Made by a program: the position numbers and the translations under genes | Assembly: GCA_902791165.1 (NCBI GenBank) | Contig: CADAVB010000022.1 | Span: 1 to 52,787, forward strand | Length of the DNA: 52,787 nucleotides | Source: an uncultured Bacteroidia bacterium | GTDB taxonomy: Bacteria > Bacteroidota > Bacteroidia > Bacteroidales > F082 | Direction of reading: 5' to 3' | The notes under the pieces: model-generated | Told to the model about the DNA's origin: nothing | Database searches by the model: none | The model's input: the letters and a program-made list of their open reading frames with translations, nothing else | Shown here: positions 38,503 to 47,266 of the stretch, in pieces | How positions within the stretch are numbered: position 1 is the stretch's first letter | Layout of the letters: each line of letters opens with the position of its first letter

Positions 38503-40158
38503 ATGGGTACATTATCTGAACTTTGGCAAAATCACAGGACATTGGTGGTCTTTGCCATGATTTTAATCGTTGTCATCCCTTTCTTGATCTTCTATCTTAG
38601 CAAGGCCAAGAAAGAGCATCCCAAAGGCCTGATTGCAGCCGCTTTAAGTAACATGGGCGAGCGTTTCGGCTACTACATCATGAACGCCGTGCTGGTGCTG
38701 TTCATCTGCTCCAAGTTTGGCCTCTCCGACGGAACATCAGGCCTCATTTTCGCCGTGTTCTACTTCTTGATCTACGTTCTTGCGCTTCCCGGAGGCATCA
38801 TCGCCGACCGCTCACAGAACTACAAGAAGACCATCATTTCGGGTATCGTCGTGATGGCCATCGGCTACGCATTGCTTTCCATCCCTGTGTTTAGCAACGG
38901 AGGTTTTGCCCTCGCCATGATCGCCTTGGTGCTCATCGCTTGCGGTAACGGTCTTTTCAAAGGCAACCTGCAAGCCATCGTGGGTCAGTTGTACGACGAC
39001 TTCGAAGCCGAAGCCGCCAAGAAAGGCCCTGAGGCTTTGGCCCAAGCCAAGGAAAAGCGCGACAGCGGTTTCCAGATTTTCTATGTGTTCATCAATATCG
39101 GCGGTGTGATTGCCCCGTTTGTGGCTCCCATCATCCGCGACTGGTATCTGAAAACCAAGGACTTGGTTTACAATGCCGACCTCCCGCGCCTCTGCCACAA
39201 GTTCATCATGGGCACCATGGAAGGCAACGACATGACCAACCTCACCGCTCTTTCGCAGAACTATTCCGGTGCAGCTGAAAACCTCTCTGGATTCTGCCAA
39301 AACTACCTTCAGGTTTACAACACAGGCGTGCATTATTCCTTCATCGTTTCGGTGTTGGCCATGCTGATTTCGCTGACGATTTTCGTTGCCGTGAAGCACA
39401 AGCTTCCGAATCCTGTCAAGAAGGTCAAGGCCGATGTGAAAGAGTATTCCGCCGAAGAGCGCCAAGCCGACGCCAAGGAAATCAAGCAGCGCATGGCCGC
39501 TTTGTATGCCGTGCTCGGCATCGCCGTGTTCTTCTGGTTCTCGTTCCACCAAAATGCCCAGTCGCTGTCCATCTTCGCCCGCGACTTCGTCATCACCGAC
39601 CCGGACAAGGGTGGTCTCCCGCCTGAAATCATGCAATTCATCAATCCGTTCTTCGTCATCGTGCTGACTCCTGTCGTGATGTGGATTTTCGCATCGCTCA
39701 CCCGCAAAGGCAAGGAAGTCTCGACACCCAAGAAGATCGCACTCGGTATGTTTATTGCTGCTTGCGCCTATATCTTCCTGATTGCCATTGCCGCCATGAA
39801 CAACTATCCTTCGGGCAATGAGTTCAAGGCTTTGTCGGAAGTGGACAAGGAAGCCATGAAAACCGGTCCTTGGGTGCTGATTGTGACCTACTTCTTCCTC
39901 ACCGTGGCTGAGTTGTTCATCTCGCCGTTAGGCTTGTCGTTCGTTTCCAAGATTGCGCCGCGCCACATGGTTGGTGTGTGCCAAGGTTTGTGGCTGACTG
40001 CCACCGCCATCGGAAACCTGCTTATCTTCCTCGGCGTCAGGATGTTGAATGCCTTCCCGCACCAATGGATGACGTGGGGCGTGTTTGCACTGATTTGCCT
40101 CATTTCCATGTCCATCATGCTTGGCATGTTGAAGTGGCTTGAGAAAGTGGCGAAATAA
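38503..40158 (+). CDS. POT-family (proton-dependent oligopeptide) MFS transporter
   Basis: 551 aa. A short N-terminal helix (about 15-33, not present in the first POT) is followed by about 12-14 membrane helices. Signatures: SNMGERFGYYIMN (helix 1), [19 protein letters not shown], and FFWFSFHQNAQSLSIFARDF. The ExxER position reads N-M-G-E-R. A charged loop KVKADVKEYSAEERQADAKEIKQ sits between helices about 290-325. Paralogue of the gene at 30426-32108, with which it shares an identical hairpin sequence downstream. It stands alone with its own promoter and terminator. Confidence 0.9.
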   Translation: MGTLSELWQNHRTLVVFAMILIVVIPFLIFYLSKAKKEHPKGLIAAALSNMGERFGYYIMNAVLVLFICSKFGLSDGTSGLIFAVFYFLIYVLALPGGIIADRSQNYKKTIISGIVVMAIGYALLSIPVFSNGGFALAMIALVLIACGNGLFKGNLQAIVGQLYDDFEAEAAKKGPEALAQAKEKRDSGFQIFYVFINIGGVIAPFVAPIIRDWYLKTKDLVYNADLPRLCHKFIMGTMEGNDMTNLTALSQNYSGAAENLSGFCQNYLQVYNTGVHYSFIVSVLAMLISLTIFVAVKHKLPNPVKKVKADVKEYSAEERQADAKEIKQRMAALYAVLGIAVFFWFSFHQNAQSLSIFARDFVITDPDKGGLPPEIMQFINPFFVIVLTPVVMWIFASLTRKGKEVSTPKKIALGMFIAACAYIFLIAIAAMNNYPSGNEFKALSEVDKEAMKTGPWVLIVTYFFLTVAELFISPLGLSFVSKIAPRHMVGVCQGLWLTATAIGNLLIFLGVRMLNAFPHQWMTWGVFALICLISMSIMLGMLKWLEKVAK

Positions 40159-40178
40159 TCATTGAAATCACAATGCAT

Positions 40179-40210
40179 AATAATAGCCGGCAGCAATGTC
40201 GGCTATTATT
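40179..40210 (+). terminator. Terminator of the second POT transporter
   Basis: Perfect 11-base stem 40179-40189 with 40200-40210, 10-base loop, ending in TTATT. Twenty bases (40185-40204) are identical, inverted, to 32170-32189. Confidence 0.8.
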
Positions 40211-40304
40211 GTTCTGCATGATAAAACTGGCTATTCTAGAATTGTTGCCATAAAAATACTATTTCGCCCACTCCGTCGTTAATACAAAAATACACATCAA
40301 AAAT

Positions 40305-41819
40305 ATGTCATTATTACTCTTCATCCTCATCGTCCCGGCACTCTTCACCATCCCGATTGCGTTCTGCTGGAAGCAGTTCGAGAAGGCCGGACAAAAAGGC
40401 TGGTATAGCCTCATCCCTTACTTCAATATTTTTATCTTACTGAAAATCATCAAAAAAGAAAAGAATTTCTGGTGGTGGTTTTTCATCATCTTCCCCTACA
40501 TCAACATCTTCATGTTGCTGCTCATGCTCGTCGAACTGGGCAAGTGCTTCGGCAGATTCAAGATTTGGGAGGAAGGCATGGCTGCTGTTTTGCCCTTCGT
40601 TTTCTTCCCTGTCATCGCCAAAAATGATGCTTACCAAGACCCCGCCACGGCCCAGCGTCCCAAGAAATCAGCTGCCCGCGAGTGGTTCGACGCCATCATT
40701 TTTGCCGTGGTTGCGGCCCTGATTATCAGGACTTACGTCATTGAGATGTTCCAAATCCCCACTTCGAGTATGGAAAAATCGCTTTGCGTTGGTGATTACT
40801 TGATTGTCAGCAAGATACACTATGGCCCCAAGCGCCCTAACACATATCCTTATTTTCCATTCGTACACAACACCCTGCCAGGCAGCAAAACCAAGAAATC
40901 CTATTTGGAATGGATTAAACTGCCCTACCATCGCTACCCTGGCATTTCACGCATCAAGCGCTACGACCCTATCGTGTTCAACTATCCCGCTGGCGACACG
41001 GTTTGCGACATTTTCCAAAGCAGCGTCAATTATTACGACCTCGTGCGCGAATACGGTCGTGAGCGCGTTTGGAACGACCATGCCAATTTCGGTAATGTCA
41101 TCAGCCATCCTGTCGATAAGCGCGAAAACTATGTAAAACGCCTCATCGGTATGCCGGGCGACACGCTGAAAATCGTTGATGGCGTGGTGTTTATCAACGG
41201 CGAGAAAGCTTTTGAGCCAGAGAACATGCAGCACAACTACACTGTGGTAACCACTTCGGGCGGCATCAACAAGCAGGTTTTGGACAAATACAACATCACC
41301 GAGGGCTACCGCACCGCCGACCCGAACATTTTCGTCCTCAACATCAGCGCGAAGGTGGCCGACGAACTCATCAAACTGCCTTTCGTCACTTCCGTGATGC
41401 GCAACATCCAAGCCCCGGGCGAAGGCACTTCGACCAGCCTCTTCCCCAACCGCCCTGACCTTTATCCTTGGAATGTGGACAACTTCGGGCCGCTTTACAT
41501 CCCGAAGAAAGGCGTTACGGTTCCGCTGAACATCAACACTTTGCCGCTTTACGAGCGCATCATCCACGCCTACGAACTCCACGACTTGAAAGTGCAGGGC
41601 AACCAAATCCTCATCGACGGCCAACCCGCCGACAGCTACACTTTCGAGATGGACTACTACTGGATGATGGGCGACAACCGTCACAACTCCGCCGACTCGC
41701 GCTATTGGGGCTTTGTGCCTGAAAACCATATTGTTGGCAAGCCCGTACTCGTTTGGCTCTCTTTGGACAAGGAGAACGGCGGAATTAGATGGAAACGAAT
41801 GTTTAGGATACCGAAATAA
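40305..41819 (+). CDS. lepB: Signal peptidase I with N-terminal multi-helix extension
   Basis: 504 aa. An N-terminal extension with several membrane helices (about 1-105, DUF5684-like) precedes a final helix (125-145) and the peptidase. Catalytic Ser155 (QIPTSSMEKSL) and Lys278 (YVKRLIGMPGD) are present, with box E GDNRHNSADSRYWG near the C-terminus. The peptidase part is expanded by two long inserts (about 175-260 and 300-420), as is common in Bacteroidetes LepB. Cleaves signal peptides on the outer face of the inner membrane. It is not beside dapB as in many Bacteroides. It has its own terminator downstream. Confidence 0.95.
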   Translation: MSLLLFILIVPALFTIPIAFCWKQFEKAGQKGWYSLIPYFNIFILLKIIKKEKNFWWWFFIIFPYINIFMLLLMLVELGKCFGRFKIWEEGMAAVLPFVFFPVIAKNDAYQDPATAQRPKKSAAREWFDAIIFAVVAALIIRTYVIEMFQIPTSSMEKSLCVGDYLIVSKIHYGPKRPNTYPYFPFVHNTLPGSKTKKSYLEWIKLPYHRYPGISRIKRYDPIVFNYPAGDTVCDIFQSSVNYYDLVREYGRERVWNDHANFGNVISHPVDKRENYVKRLIGMPGDTLKIVDGVVFINGEKAFEPENMQHNYTVVTTSGGINKQVLDKYNITEGYRTADPNIFVLNISAKVADELIKLPFVTSVMRNIQAPGEGTSTSLFPNRPDLYPWNVDNFGPLYIPKKGVTVPLNINTLPLYERIIHAYELHDLKVQGNQILIDGQPADSYTFEMDYYWMMGDNRHNSADSRYWGFVPENHIVGKPVLVWLSLDKENGGIRWKRMFRIPK

Positions 41820-41834
41820 CGAATTTTTGCAATC

Positions 41835-41869
41835 AAAATGGCCGTTAATTCTCGACGGCCATTTTTTTT
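41835..41869 (+). terminator. Terminator of lepB
   Basis: Ten-base stem 41835-41844 with 41856-41865 and a T run. 16 bases after the lepB stop. Confidence 0.85.
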
Positions 41870-41915
41870 GCATAAAATCGCACTTCTGCCGATGAAAAAA
41901 ACCAACTATTTTATT

Positions 41916-41923
41916 TATTTTTG
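41916..41923 (+). promoter_or_regulatory. TAnnTTTG box for ftsK
   Basis: TATTTTTG, 23 bases before the ATG at 41947. Confidence 0.5.
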
Positions 41924-41946
41924 CAAGCTAATAACGAACACCGAAA

Positions 41947-44646
41947 ATGACCGCAGGAAACAACCGTAAAGAAAACACTTTCAGGCAGAAAGCCCAGCCC
42001 GAACCTGAGTTTGTGGTGGAAAGGGAAATCGTTGCCGAAGAACCAATAAAAGAGGAAAAAACAAAAAAGGAATCGCCGAAAAAGGCCGAAAAAGCCCCAA
42101 AGAGCAAGGAACCGAAGCCGAAAAAGCCCCAAAAAGAGCGCAAACCGTCCGAAGGCAAAATCAAGCGCATTTTAGGCGTGATGTTCCTTTGCTTGGCCGT
42201 TTATTTGTTCATTGCCATGCTGAGTTATTTCTTCAGCTTCTTCGGCGGAAACCATCAAGAATTTGGTTATCAAGTTTTTAACGAAAAAATCCAGTTGGAA
42301 AACCGCACTGGACGCTTGGGCGCGTTCCTCTCTCAAACGCTCATCAAAGAGTCATTTGGTATCGGATCGTTTTTCTTTGTTTATCTACTGACTATCATCG
42401 GTTTGCATCTTACCGACAACGCCAAAATAAAAATGTGGAACCTGTGGAAATACGCGCTGGTGTGTCTCGTTTGGCTACCACTATTCTTCGCATTCATCGC
42501 CCTTTCCGCACCGAAATGCGCCATCTTTGGCGGTGCTACAGGAATGTGGCTCAATACGTTACTCAACCAATATGTAGGCAAAGCGGGCACTATCCTCGTT
42601 CTCGTGTTCCTTTTCTTGGTGTTCGCTGTTTATCAGTTCAACCTCAGATTCAACCAGATCAAGCAGCTGCGCGAAAAACGAGAGGAAGAACGGCGCAAAC
42701 AGGCCGCCCTCCTCGCCGAACAGCGCATCATGGAAGAACTTGATCGCGAGAAGCAAAACAGCAACCACGGCGAAGACCTCGACCCCGATGACGATGTCAT
42801 TGATTTCGACGACGAGGACGACCATAGCGACCTGCCCCCAGTAACTTCCTATTCCCGAACTCCCGACCTCGAAATCGTGAACAGCGATGAATCTGGACGT
42901 AAAGAAAATTCGTTTATTCACCAAGAAAACACTGAAAATCAATCTACTGCGGACGGTACCAACCCACAAAACCCGACTTTCACAGTGGAGGACATCGTTG
43001 AGCCTTTAAACGGTGGCGAAAAAACAACCGAAACCGATGGCGAAGTAAAGCTGGAAATCGCGCAAAAGCATGAGGAAGAAACGGTTACGGAAGTCAAAAA
43101 CATCGAACACCATACCATCGACACGCCTTTCGACCCGCGCTACGAGTTGCGCGACTTCAAGTTCCCGACCCTCGACATGCTGAACGATTACGGCGATAAA
43201 AAAGCCGAAATCGACAGCGAGGAGTTGGAAGCCAACAAGAACAAAATCGTCGAAACCTTGGGCAACTACGGCATTGCCATCGACAAAATCAAGGCAACCA
43301 TCGGCCCGACGGTCACGTTGTATGAAATCGTCCCTGCCGCGGGTGTCAGAATCTCGAAAATCAAGAATTTGGAAGACGACATCGCGCTGAGTTTGGCCGC
43401 CCTCGGCATCCGTATCATCGCCCCGATTCCGGGCAAGGGCACCATCGGCATCGAAGTGCCGAACAGCAAACCTGAAACGGTTTCCATGCGCAGCGTTTTG
43501 GCTTCCGAAAAGTTCCAAAACTCGAAGTTCGCTCTGCCTTGCGCCGTCGGTAAGACGATTTCCAACGAAACCTACGTCTTCGACCTCGCCAAAATGCCGC
43601 ATATACTCATGGCAGGTGCCACGGGTCAAGGTAAGTCTGTGGGACTCAACGCAATTATCGCCTCACTGCTTTACAGCAAGCACCCGTCGGAACTGAAATT
43701 CGTCATGGTCGATCCGAAGAAGGTCGAGCTGACCTTGTTCAACCGCATCGAGCGTCATTATTTGGCGAAACTCCCTGATTCAGAGGACGCTATCATTACC
43801 GATGTGAAGAAAGTGGTGCGCACGCTCAATTCGCTTTGCATCGAGATGGACACGCGCTACGACCTGCTGAAACAGGCCGAGTGCCGCAACATCATCGAAT
43901 ACAACGAGAAGTTCAAGTCGCGCAAGCTGCTGCCCACCGAGGGACACCGCTATATGCCTTATATCGTGCTGATTGTCGATGAGTTCGCCGACCTCATCAT
44001 GACGGCAGGCCGCGAAGTCGAAAGTCCCATCGCACGTTTGGCGCAGTTGGCACGTGCCATCGGCATCCACCTGATTATCGCCACGCAAAGGCCGTCGGTC
44101 AATGTCATCACAGGCTCCATCAAGGCCAACTTCCCGGCGCGTATCGCCTTCCGCGTCATTTCCGCCGTCGATTCAAAGACCATCCTCGACCAAAGCGGCG
44201 CCAACCAACTCATCGGTCGCGGCGACATGCTGCTCTCGACGGGCAACGACCTTGTGCGCTTGCAATGCGCCTTCATCGACACGCCCGAAGTGAAGGAAGT
44301 AACCGAGTTCATCGGGGCACAACGCGGCTATCCCGAGGCGTTCATGCTGCCTGAAGTGCCTGAGGATGAGGGAGAAGCCATTGACATCGACGACGACGGC
44401 GAGCGCGACAGCCTCTTTGAGGAAGCCGCCCGAATCGTGGTGCAGACCCAGCAAGGCTCCACTTCGATGATTCAGCGCAAACTGAAACTCGGCTATAACC
44501 GCGCTGGCCGCATCATCGACCAATTGGAGGCCGCCGGCATCGTCGGGGCGTTCTCCGGCAGCAAGTCGCGCGAGGTGAAAGTGAAGGACGAATTTGCTTT
44601 GGAACAGATTTTGCGGGACATCTACAACAAAGACAACGGAATCTAA
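41947..44646 (+). CDS. ftsK: DNA translocase FtsK/SpoIIIE
   Basis: 899 aa. A charged Lys/Pro/Glu-rich cytoplasmic start (1-65) precedes four membrane helices (about 70-230), then an acidic linker (about 250-390). The motor follows: the alpha/beta domain from about 400, Walker A GATGQGKS (557-564), VLIVDEFADL (Walker B), IATQRPSV. The gamma winged helix is at about 835-895 (GSTSMIQRKLKLGYNRAGRIIDQLE). It pumps chromosome DNA through the septum and directs dif recombination. The unusually long N-terminal charged segment suits the phylum. It ends 2 bases before the lolA-like gene. Confidence 0.96.
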   Translation: MTAGNNRKENTFRQKAQPEPEFVVEREIVAEEPIKEEKTKKESPKKAEKAPKSKEPKPKKPQKERKPSEGKIKRILGVMFLCLAVYLFIAMLSYFFSFFGGNHQEFGYQVFNEKIQLENRTGRLGAFLSQTLIKESFGIGSFFFVYLLTIIGLHLTDNAKIKMWNLWKYALVCLVWLPLFFAFIALSAPKCAIFGGATGMWLNTLLNQYVGKAGTILVLVFLFLVFAVYQFNLRFNQIKQLREKREEERRKQAALLAEQRIMEELDREKQNSNHGEDLDPDDDVIDFDDEDDHSDLPPVTSYSRTPDLEIVNSDESGRKENSFIHQENTENQSTADGTNPQNPTFTVEDIVEPLNGGEKTTETDGEVKLEIAQKHEEETVTEVKNIEHHTIDTPFDPRYELRDFKFPTLDMLNDYGDKKAEIDSEELEANKNKIVETLGNYGIAIDKIKATIGPTVTLYEIVPAAGVRISKIKNLEDDIALSLAALGIRIIAPIPGKGTIGIEVPNSKPETVSMRSVLASEKFQNSKFALPCAVGKTISNETYVFDLAKMPHILMAGATGQGKSVGLNAIIASLLYSKHPSELKFVMVDPKKVELTLFNRIERHYLAKLPDSEDAIITDVKKVVRTLNSLCIEMDTRYDLLKQAECRNIIEYNEKFKSRKLLPTEGHRYMPYIVLIVDEFADLIMTAGREVESPIARLAQLARAIGIHLIIATQRPSVNVITGSIKANFPARIAFRVISAVDSKTILDQSGANQLIGRGDMLLSTGNDLVRLQCAFIDTPEVKEVTEFIGAQRGYPEAFMLPEVPEDEGEAIDIDDDGERDSLFEEAARIVVQTQQGSTSMIQRKLKLGYNRAGRIIDQLEAAGIVGAFSGSKSREVKVKDEFALEQILRDIYNKDNGI

Positions 44647-44648
44647 AA

Positions 44649-45272
44649 ATGAAAACACGCAAATTCTTTATCGGCTTGGCCATCATCTTGACCGCCAGTA
44701 CTTTGAAAGCACAAAACAGCGCGGATGCCCTCGTCCGCACCTTCGTCGAACAACTCAAGAAACACCAAAACGTGGAGCTGATTTTCAACTATCAGTTCAG
44801 CACCGATGGAAAAAATTTCAGCGAAGCGCAAAAAGGTAACGCTTGGCTGCAAGGTGAAGCCTACAAAATCGAACTCGCCGAACAGCAAAACATCTCCGAC
44901 GGCAAGACCATTTGGACTTATCTCATTGACGAAGAAGAGGTTATGGTAAGCAACGCCACCGATGGCACCGACAACACGCCATTGAAACTCCTCACCTCGC
45001 TTGACGAGAACTACGCCGCCACCGTTTCCAAAATGGACAACAACGGCCTTTGCACCGTGGAGTTGGCAAACCCGAAAGGCCAATACAAGCGCATTACTTT
45101 GAAAATCAACACAAAAACCACTGAAATCAAGAGTGCCGACATCTATGTGGAAGACGGCAGCAAGATGGTCATCAACGTGGAGGAAGTGAAATTCGACCAG
45201 AAATTGGGCGACAAATTCTTCACCTTCGACGAGAAAGCCCACCCGAAAGTGGATATAATTGATATGCGTTAA
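44649..45272 (+). CDS. LolA-like outer-membrane lipoprotein carrier protein
   Basis: 207 aa with a signal peptide (KTRKFFIGLAIILTASTLKAQ). The mature part is an incomplete beta-barrel pattern: NVELIFNYQFSTDGKNFSEAQKGNAWLQGEAYKIELAEQQNISDGKTIWTYL and VDIIDMR at the end, matching the LolA-like family. LolA shuttles lipoproteins through the periplasm; in Bacteroidetes such homologues sit next to ftsK, as here. The family fold is recognised with good confidence, but the specific role is inferred. Confidence 0.85.
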   Translation: MKTRKFFIGLAIILTASTLKAQNSADALVRTFVEQLKKHQNVELIFNYQFSTDGKNFSEAQKGNAWLQGEAYKIELAEQQNISDGKTIWTYLIDEEEVMVSNATDGTDNTPLKLLTSLDENYAATVSKMDNNGLCTVELANPKGQYKRITLKINTKTTEIKSADIYVEDGSKMVINVEEVKFDQKLGDKFFTFDEKAHPKVDIIDMR

Positions 45273-45324
45273 GGCAATAATCTGCTTGGTTTTCAGTTAA
45301 TCGAATAAACATAATGATAAAAAT

Positions 45325-46023
45325 ATGAACCTGTTACAAATTCAAGAAGCAGTCAATGACTTGGGCACCGCAGCGGCGGAAACCGTAGCCCAGCCCACCG
45401 AAATCAAACTCTCCATCCTCGACCTTGCCATGAAAGGCGGTTGGATCATGGTCGTTTTGGCCGTGTTATCGCTCATCGCGGTTTACATTTTCATCGAGCG
45501 CTATATCAACGTCAGTCGCGCCACGAAGTACGACAACGGCTTCATGGAACGCATTCGCGAATACATGAAAGACGGCAAACTCGACTCCGCCAAAGCGCTT
45601 TGCAGAGGCAACTCCACCCCTATCTCACGCATGATTGAGAAGGGTCTGTCGCGCATCGGTCGCCCACTGAACGACATCAACTCGGCCATAGAAAACGTTG
45701 GTAATCTGGAAGTCGCCAAACTGGAGCGCGGTGTGAGCATTCTCGCCATGATTGCCAGTGCCGCCCCGATGATTGGTTTCCTCGGCACCGTGACGGGCAT
45801 GATTCGCGCGTTCTATAATATGTCGATGGCGGGCAACAACATTGACATTGAGCTGCTTTCGTCGGGCATCTACGAAGCCATGGTGACCACCGTCGGCGGT
45901 CTGATTGTCGGCATCATCGCCTACATCTTCCACGCCGTCATCTCCACAAAAATCCAAAAAGTCGTCAATCTGCTTGAGGCCAAGGCGACCGAATTCATGG
46001 ACGTGCTGAACGAACCTGCTTAA
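45325..46023 (+). CDS. MotA/TolQ/ExbB proton channel family protein
   Basis: 232 aa. Three membrane helices: about 37-57 (WIMVVLAVLSLIAVYIFIERYI), 140-160 (ILAMIASAAPMIGFLGTVTGMI) and 185-210 (VTTVGGLIVGIIAYIFHAVIS). LGTVTGMIRAF is the signature of ExbB/TolQ proteins, which form the pentameric proton channel that energises TonB or TolA. Followed by ExbD and TonB genes, so ExbB is the best reading. No promoter box found in the 52 bases before it. Confidence 0.92.
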   Translation: MNLLQIQEAVNDLGTAAAETVAQPTEIKLSILDLAMKGGWIMVVLAVLSLIAVYIFIERYINVSRATKYDNGFMERIREYMKDGKLDSAKALCRGNSTPISRMIEKGLSRIGRPLNDINSAIENVGNLEVAKLERGVSILAMIASAAPMIGFLGTVTGMIRAFYNMSMAGNNIDIELLSSGIYEAMVTTVGGLIVGIIAYIFHAVISTKIQKVVNLLEAKATEFMDVLNEPA

Positions 46024-46035
46024 AACCAGCGTGTT

Positions 46036-46449
46036 ATGGCTATCAAATCAAGAAATAAAGTAGAGCCGACGTTCAACTCCTCGTCCATGTCGGACTTGGT
46101 GTTTCTGCTGCTGATTTTCTTCATGCTGACCTCGACCTTGGTCGCGCCCAACGCCATCAAGCTCATGCTGCCTTCAAGCAGCAGTAAGACCATGGCCAAG
46201 CAGACCGTCACGGTTTATGTCAATGAGGAAATGAGTTATTTCGTGGACGAAACACAAGCCGACGAAACCCAGCTTACGGAGCTGATTAACAGCAAAATCG
46301 GCACCGACACCCAAGCCACGGTGGTGTTGCGCTCCGACAAGAGCGTGCCCGTGCAATACATTGTGAACGTGATTGATGCGGTGAACCAAATCAACAACGC
46401 GACAGGCAACAACCACAAGGTCATTCTTGCCACCGCGCCAAAGAAATAG
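46036..46449 (+). CDS. ExbD/TolR biopolymer transport protein
   Basis: 137 aa. A cytoplasmic start is followed by one membrane helix (about 16-36, SDLVFLLLIFFMLTSTLV) with the essential Asp in MSDLVFLLLIFFM. The periplasmic domain has the ExbD strand VTVYVNEE and VLRSDKSVPVQYIVNVIDAV. It completes the ion channel with the ExbB-like protein; 12-base gap to it and 11 bases to the next gene. Confidence 0.92.
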   Translation: MAIKSRNKVEPTFNSSSMSDLVFLLLIFFMLTSTLVAPNAIKLMLPSSSSKTMAKQTVTVYVNEEMSYFVDETQADETQLTELINSKIGTDTQATVVLRSDKSVPVQYIVNVIDAVNQINNATGNNHKVILATAPKK

Positions 46450-46460
46450 GAGGAAGAACC

Positions 46461-47222
46461 ATGAATAACGAAAAGAAAGACAAGGGAATAGCCGTTGCTG
46501 GAACCATCGTGGTTCACGCATTGGTCGTCCTTGTACTTTTCCTGATGGCCTTCAGAACGCCGTTGCCGCTCCCAGGCGAGGAAGGCGTAGAAGTCGATTT
46601 GGGCATGATGGACCAAGGCATGGGCAACATCCAGCCCGAAAAGCCCGCCATTCCGCAAGCTGCTGCGCCACAACCCAAGCAAGAAAAGAGCGAAGAGGAG
46701 AACCTCACCCAAAACGATGAAGAGGCTCCATCCATCGAGCAACCGAAGACACCCAAGCCGAAACCACAGGAGAAACCCGTTGAACAACCGCCCCAACCCA
46801 AAGTGAACGACAGGGCTTTGTTCAAGGGCAGCAACACCTCGCAAGCAGGTGGTTCAGAGGGCATTACAGGTCAGCCTGGCGACCAAGGCAAACCCAACGG
46901 GCTGGCTGGCATCAAGCAATATGAAGGCAACGGCGGCAAAGGCAATGGCCCCGGCTACAGCCTTGGCGGTCGCGGCGCGAAAAGTCTGCACCGTCCCAGC
47001 GACGATGTCAGCGAAGAAGGCACCGTTGTGGTCGATATTTGGGTAAACCGCGCCGGAAAAGTGGTCAGAGCGGAAGTCGCCACCAAAGGCACTACGTTGA
47101 TTAATAGCGAAATGCGCCAAAGAGCCGTTCAATCCGCGCTGCGTTCCATATTCGTTTCCGACCCCGACGCGCCCGAAGAGCAGAAAGGCACGATCACTTA
47201 CAACTTTGTTATCAACCACTAA
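46461..47222 (+). CDS. TonB-like energy transducer
   Basis: 253 aa. One N-terminal membrane helix (about 10-31), a Pro/Glu/Lys/Gln-rich spacer (about 55-115) and a Gly-rich stretch (about 120-170). The C-terminal TonB domain (about 175-253) has GTVVVDIWVNRAGKVVRAEV and QRAVQSALRSIF. TonB transmits proton-motive energy from ExbB/ExbD to outer-membrane receptors. Last gene of the exbB-exbD-tonB set and immediately upstream of folC. The spacer differs from E. coli TonB in having a Gly-rich segment. Confidence 0.88.
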   Translation: MNNEKKDKGIAVAGTIVVHALVVLVLFLMAFRTPLPLPGEEGVEVDLGMMDQGMGNIQPEKPAIPQAAAPQPKQEKSEEENLTQNDEEAPSIEQPKTPKPKPQEKPVEQPPQPKVNDRALFKGSNTSQAGGSEGITGQPGDQGKPNGLAGIKQYEGNGGKGNGPGYSLGGRGAKSLHRPSDDVSEEGTVVVDIWVNRAGKVVRAEVATKGTTLINSEMRQRAVQSALRSIFVSDPDAPEEQKGTITYNFVINH

Positions 47223-47229
47223 AAAAAAA

Positions 47230-47266
47230 TGCGGAATGATGAATTCGGAATGCGGAATGATGAATT
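47230..47266 (+). repeat. 21-bp direct repeat around the folC start
   Basis: TGCGGAATGATGAATT occurs at 47230-47245 and 47251-47266, one 21-base period apart. Both copies carry an in-frame ATGATG, so the frame offers several starts seven codons apart. Confidence 0.85.
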
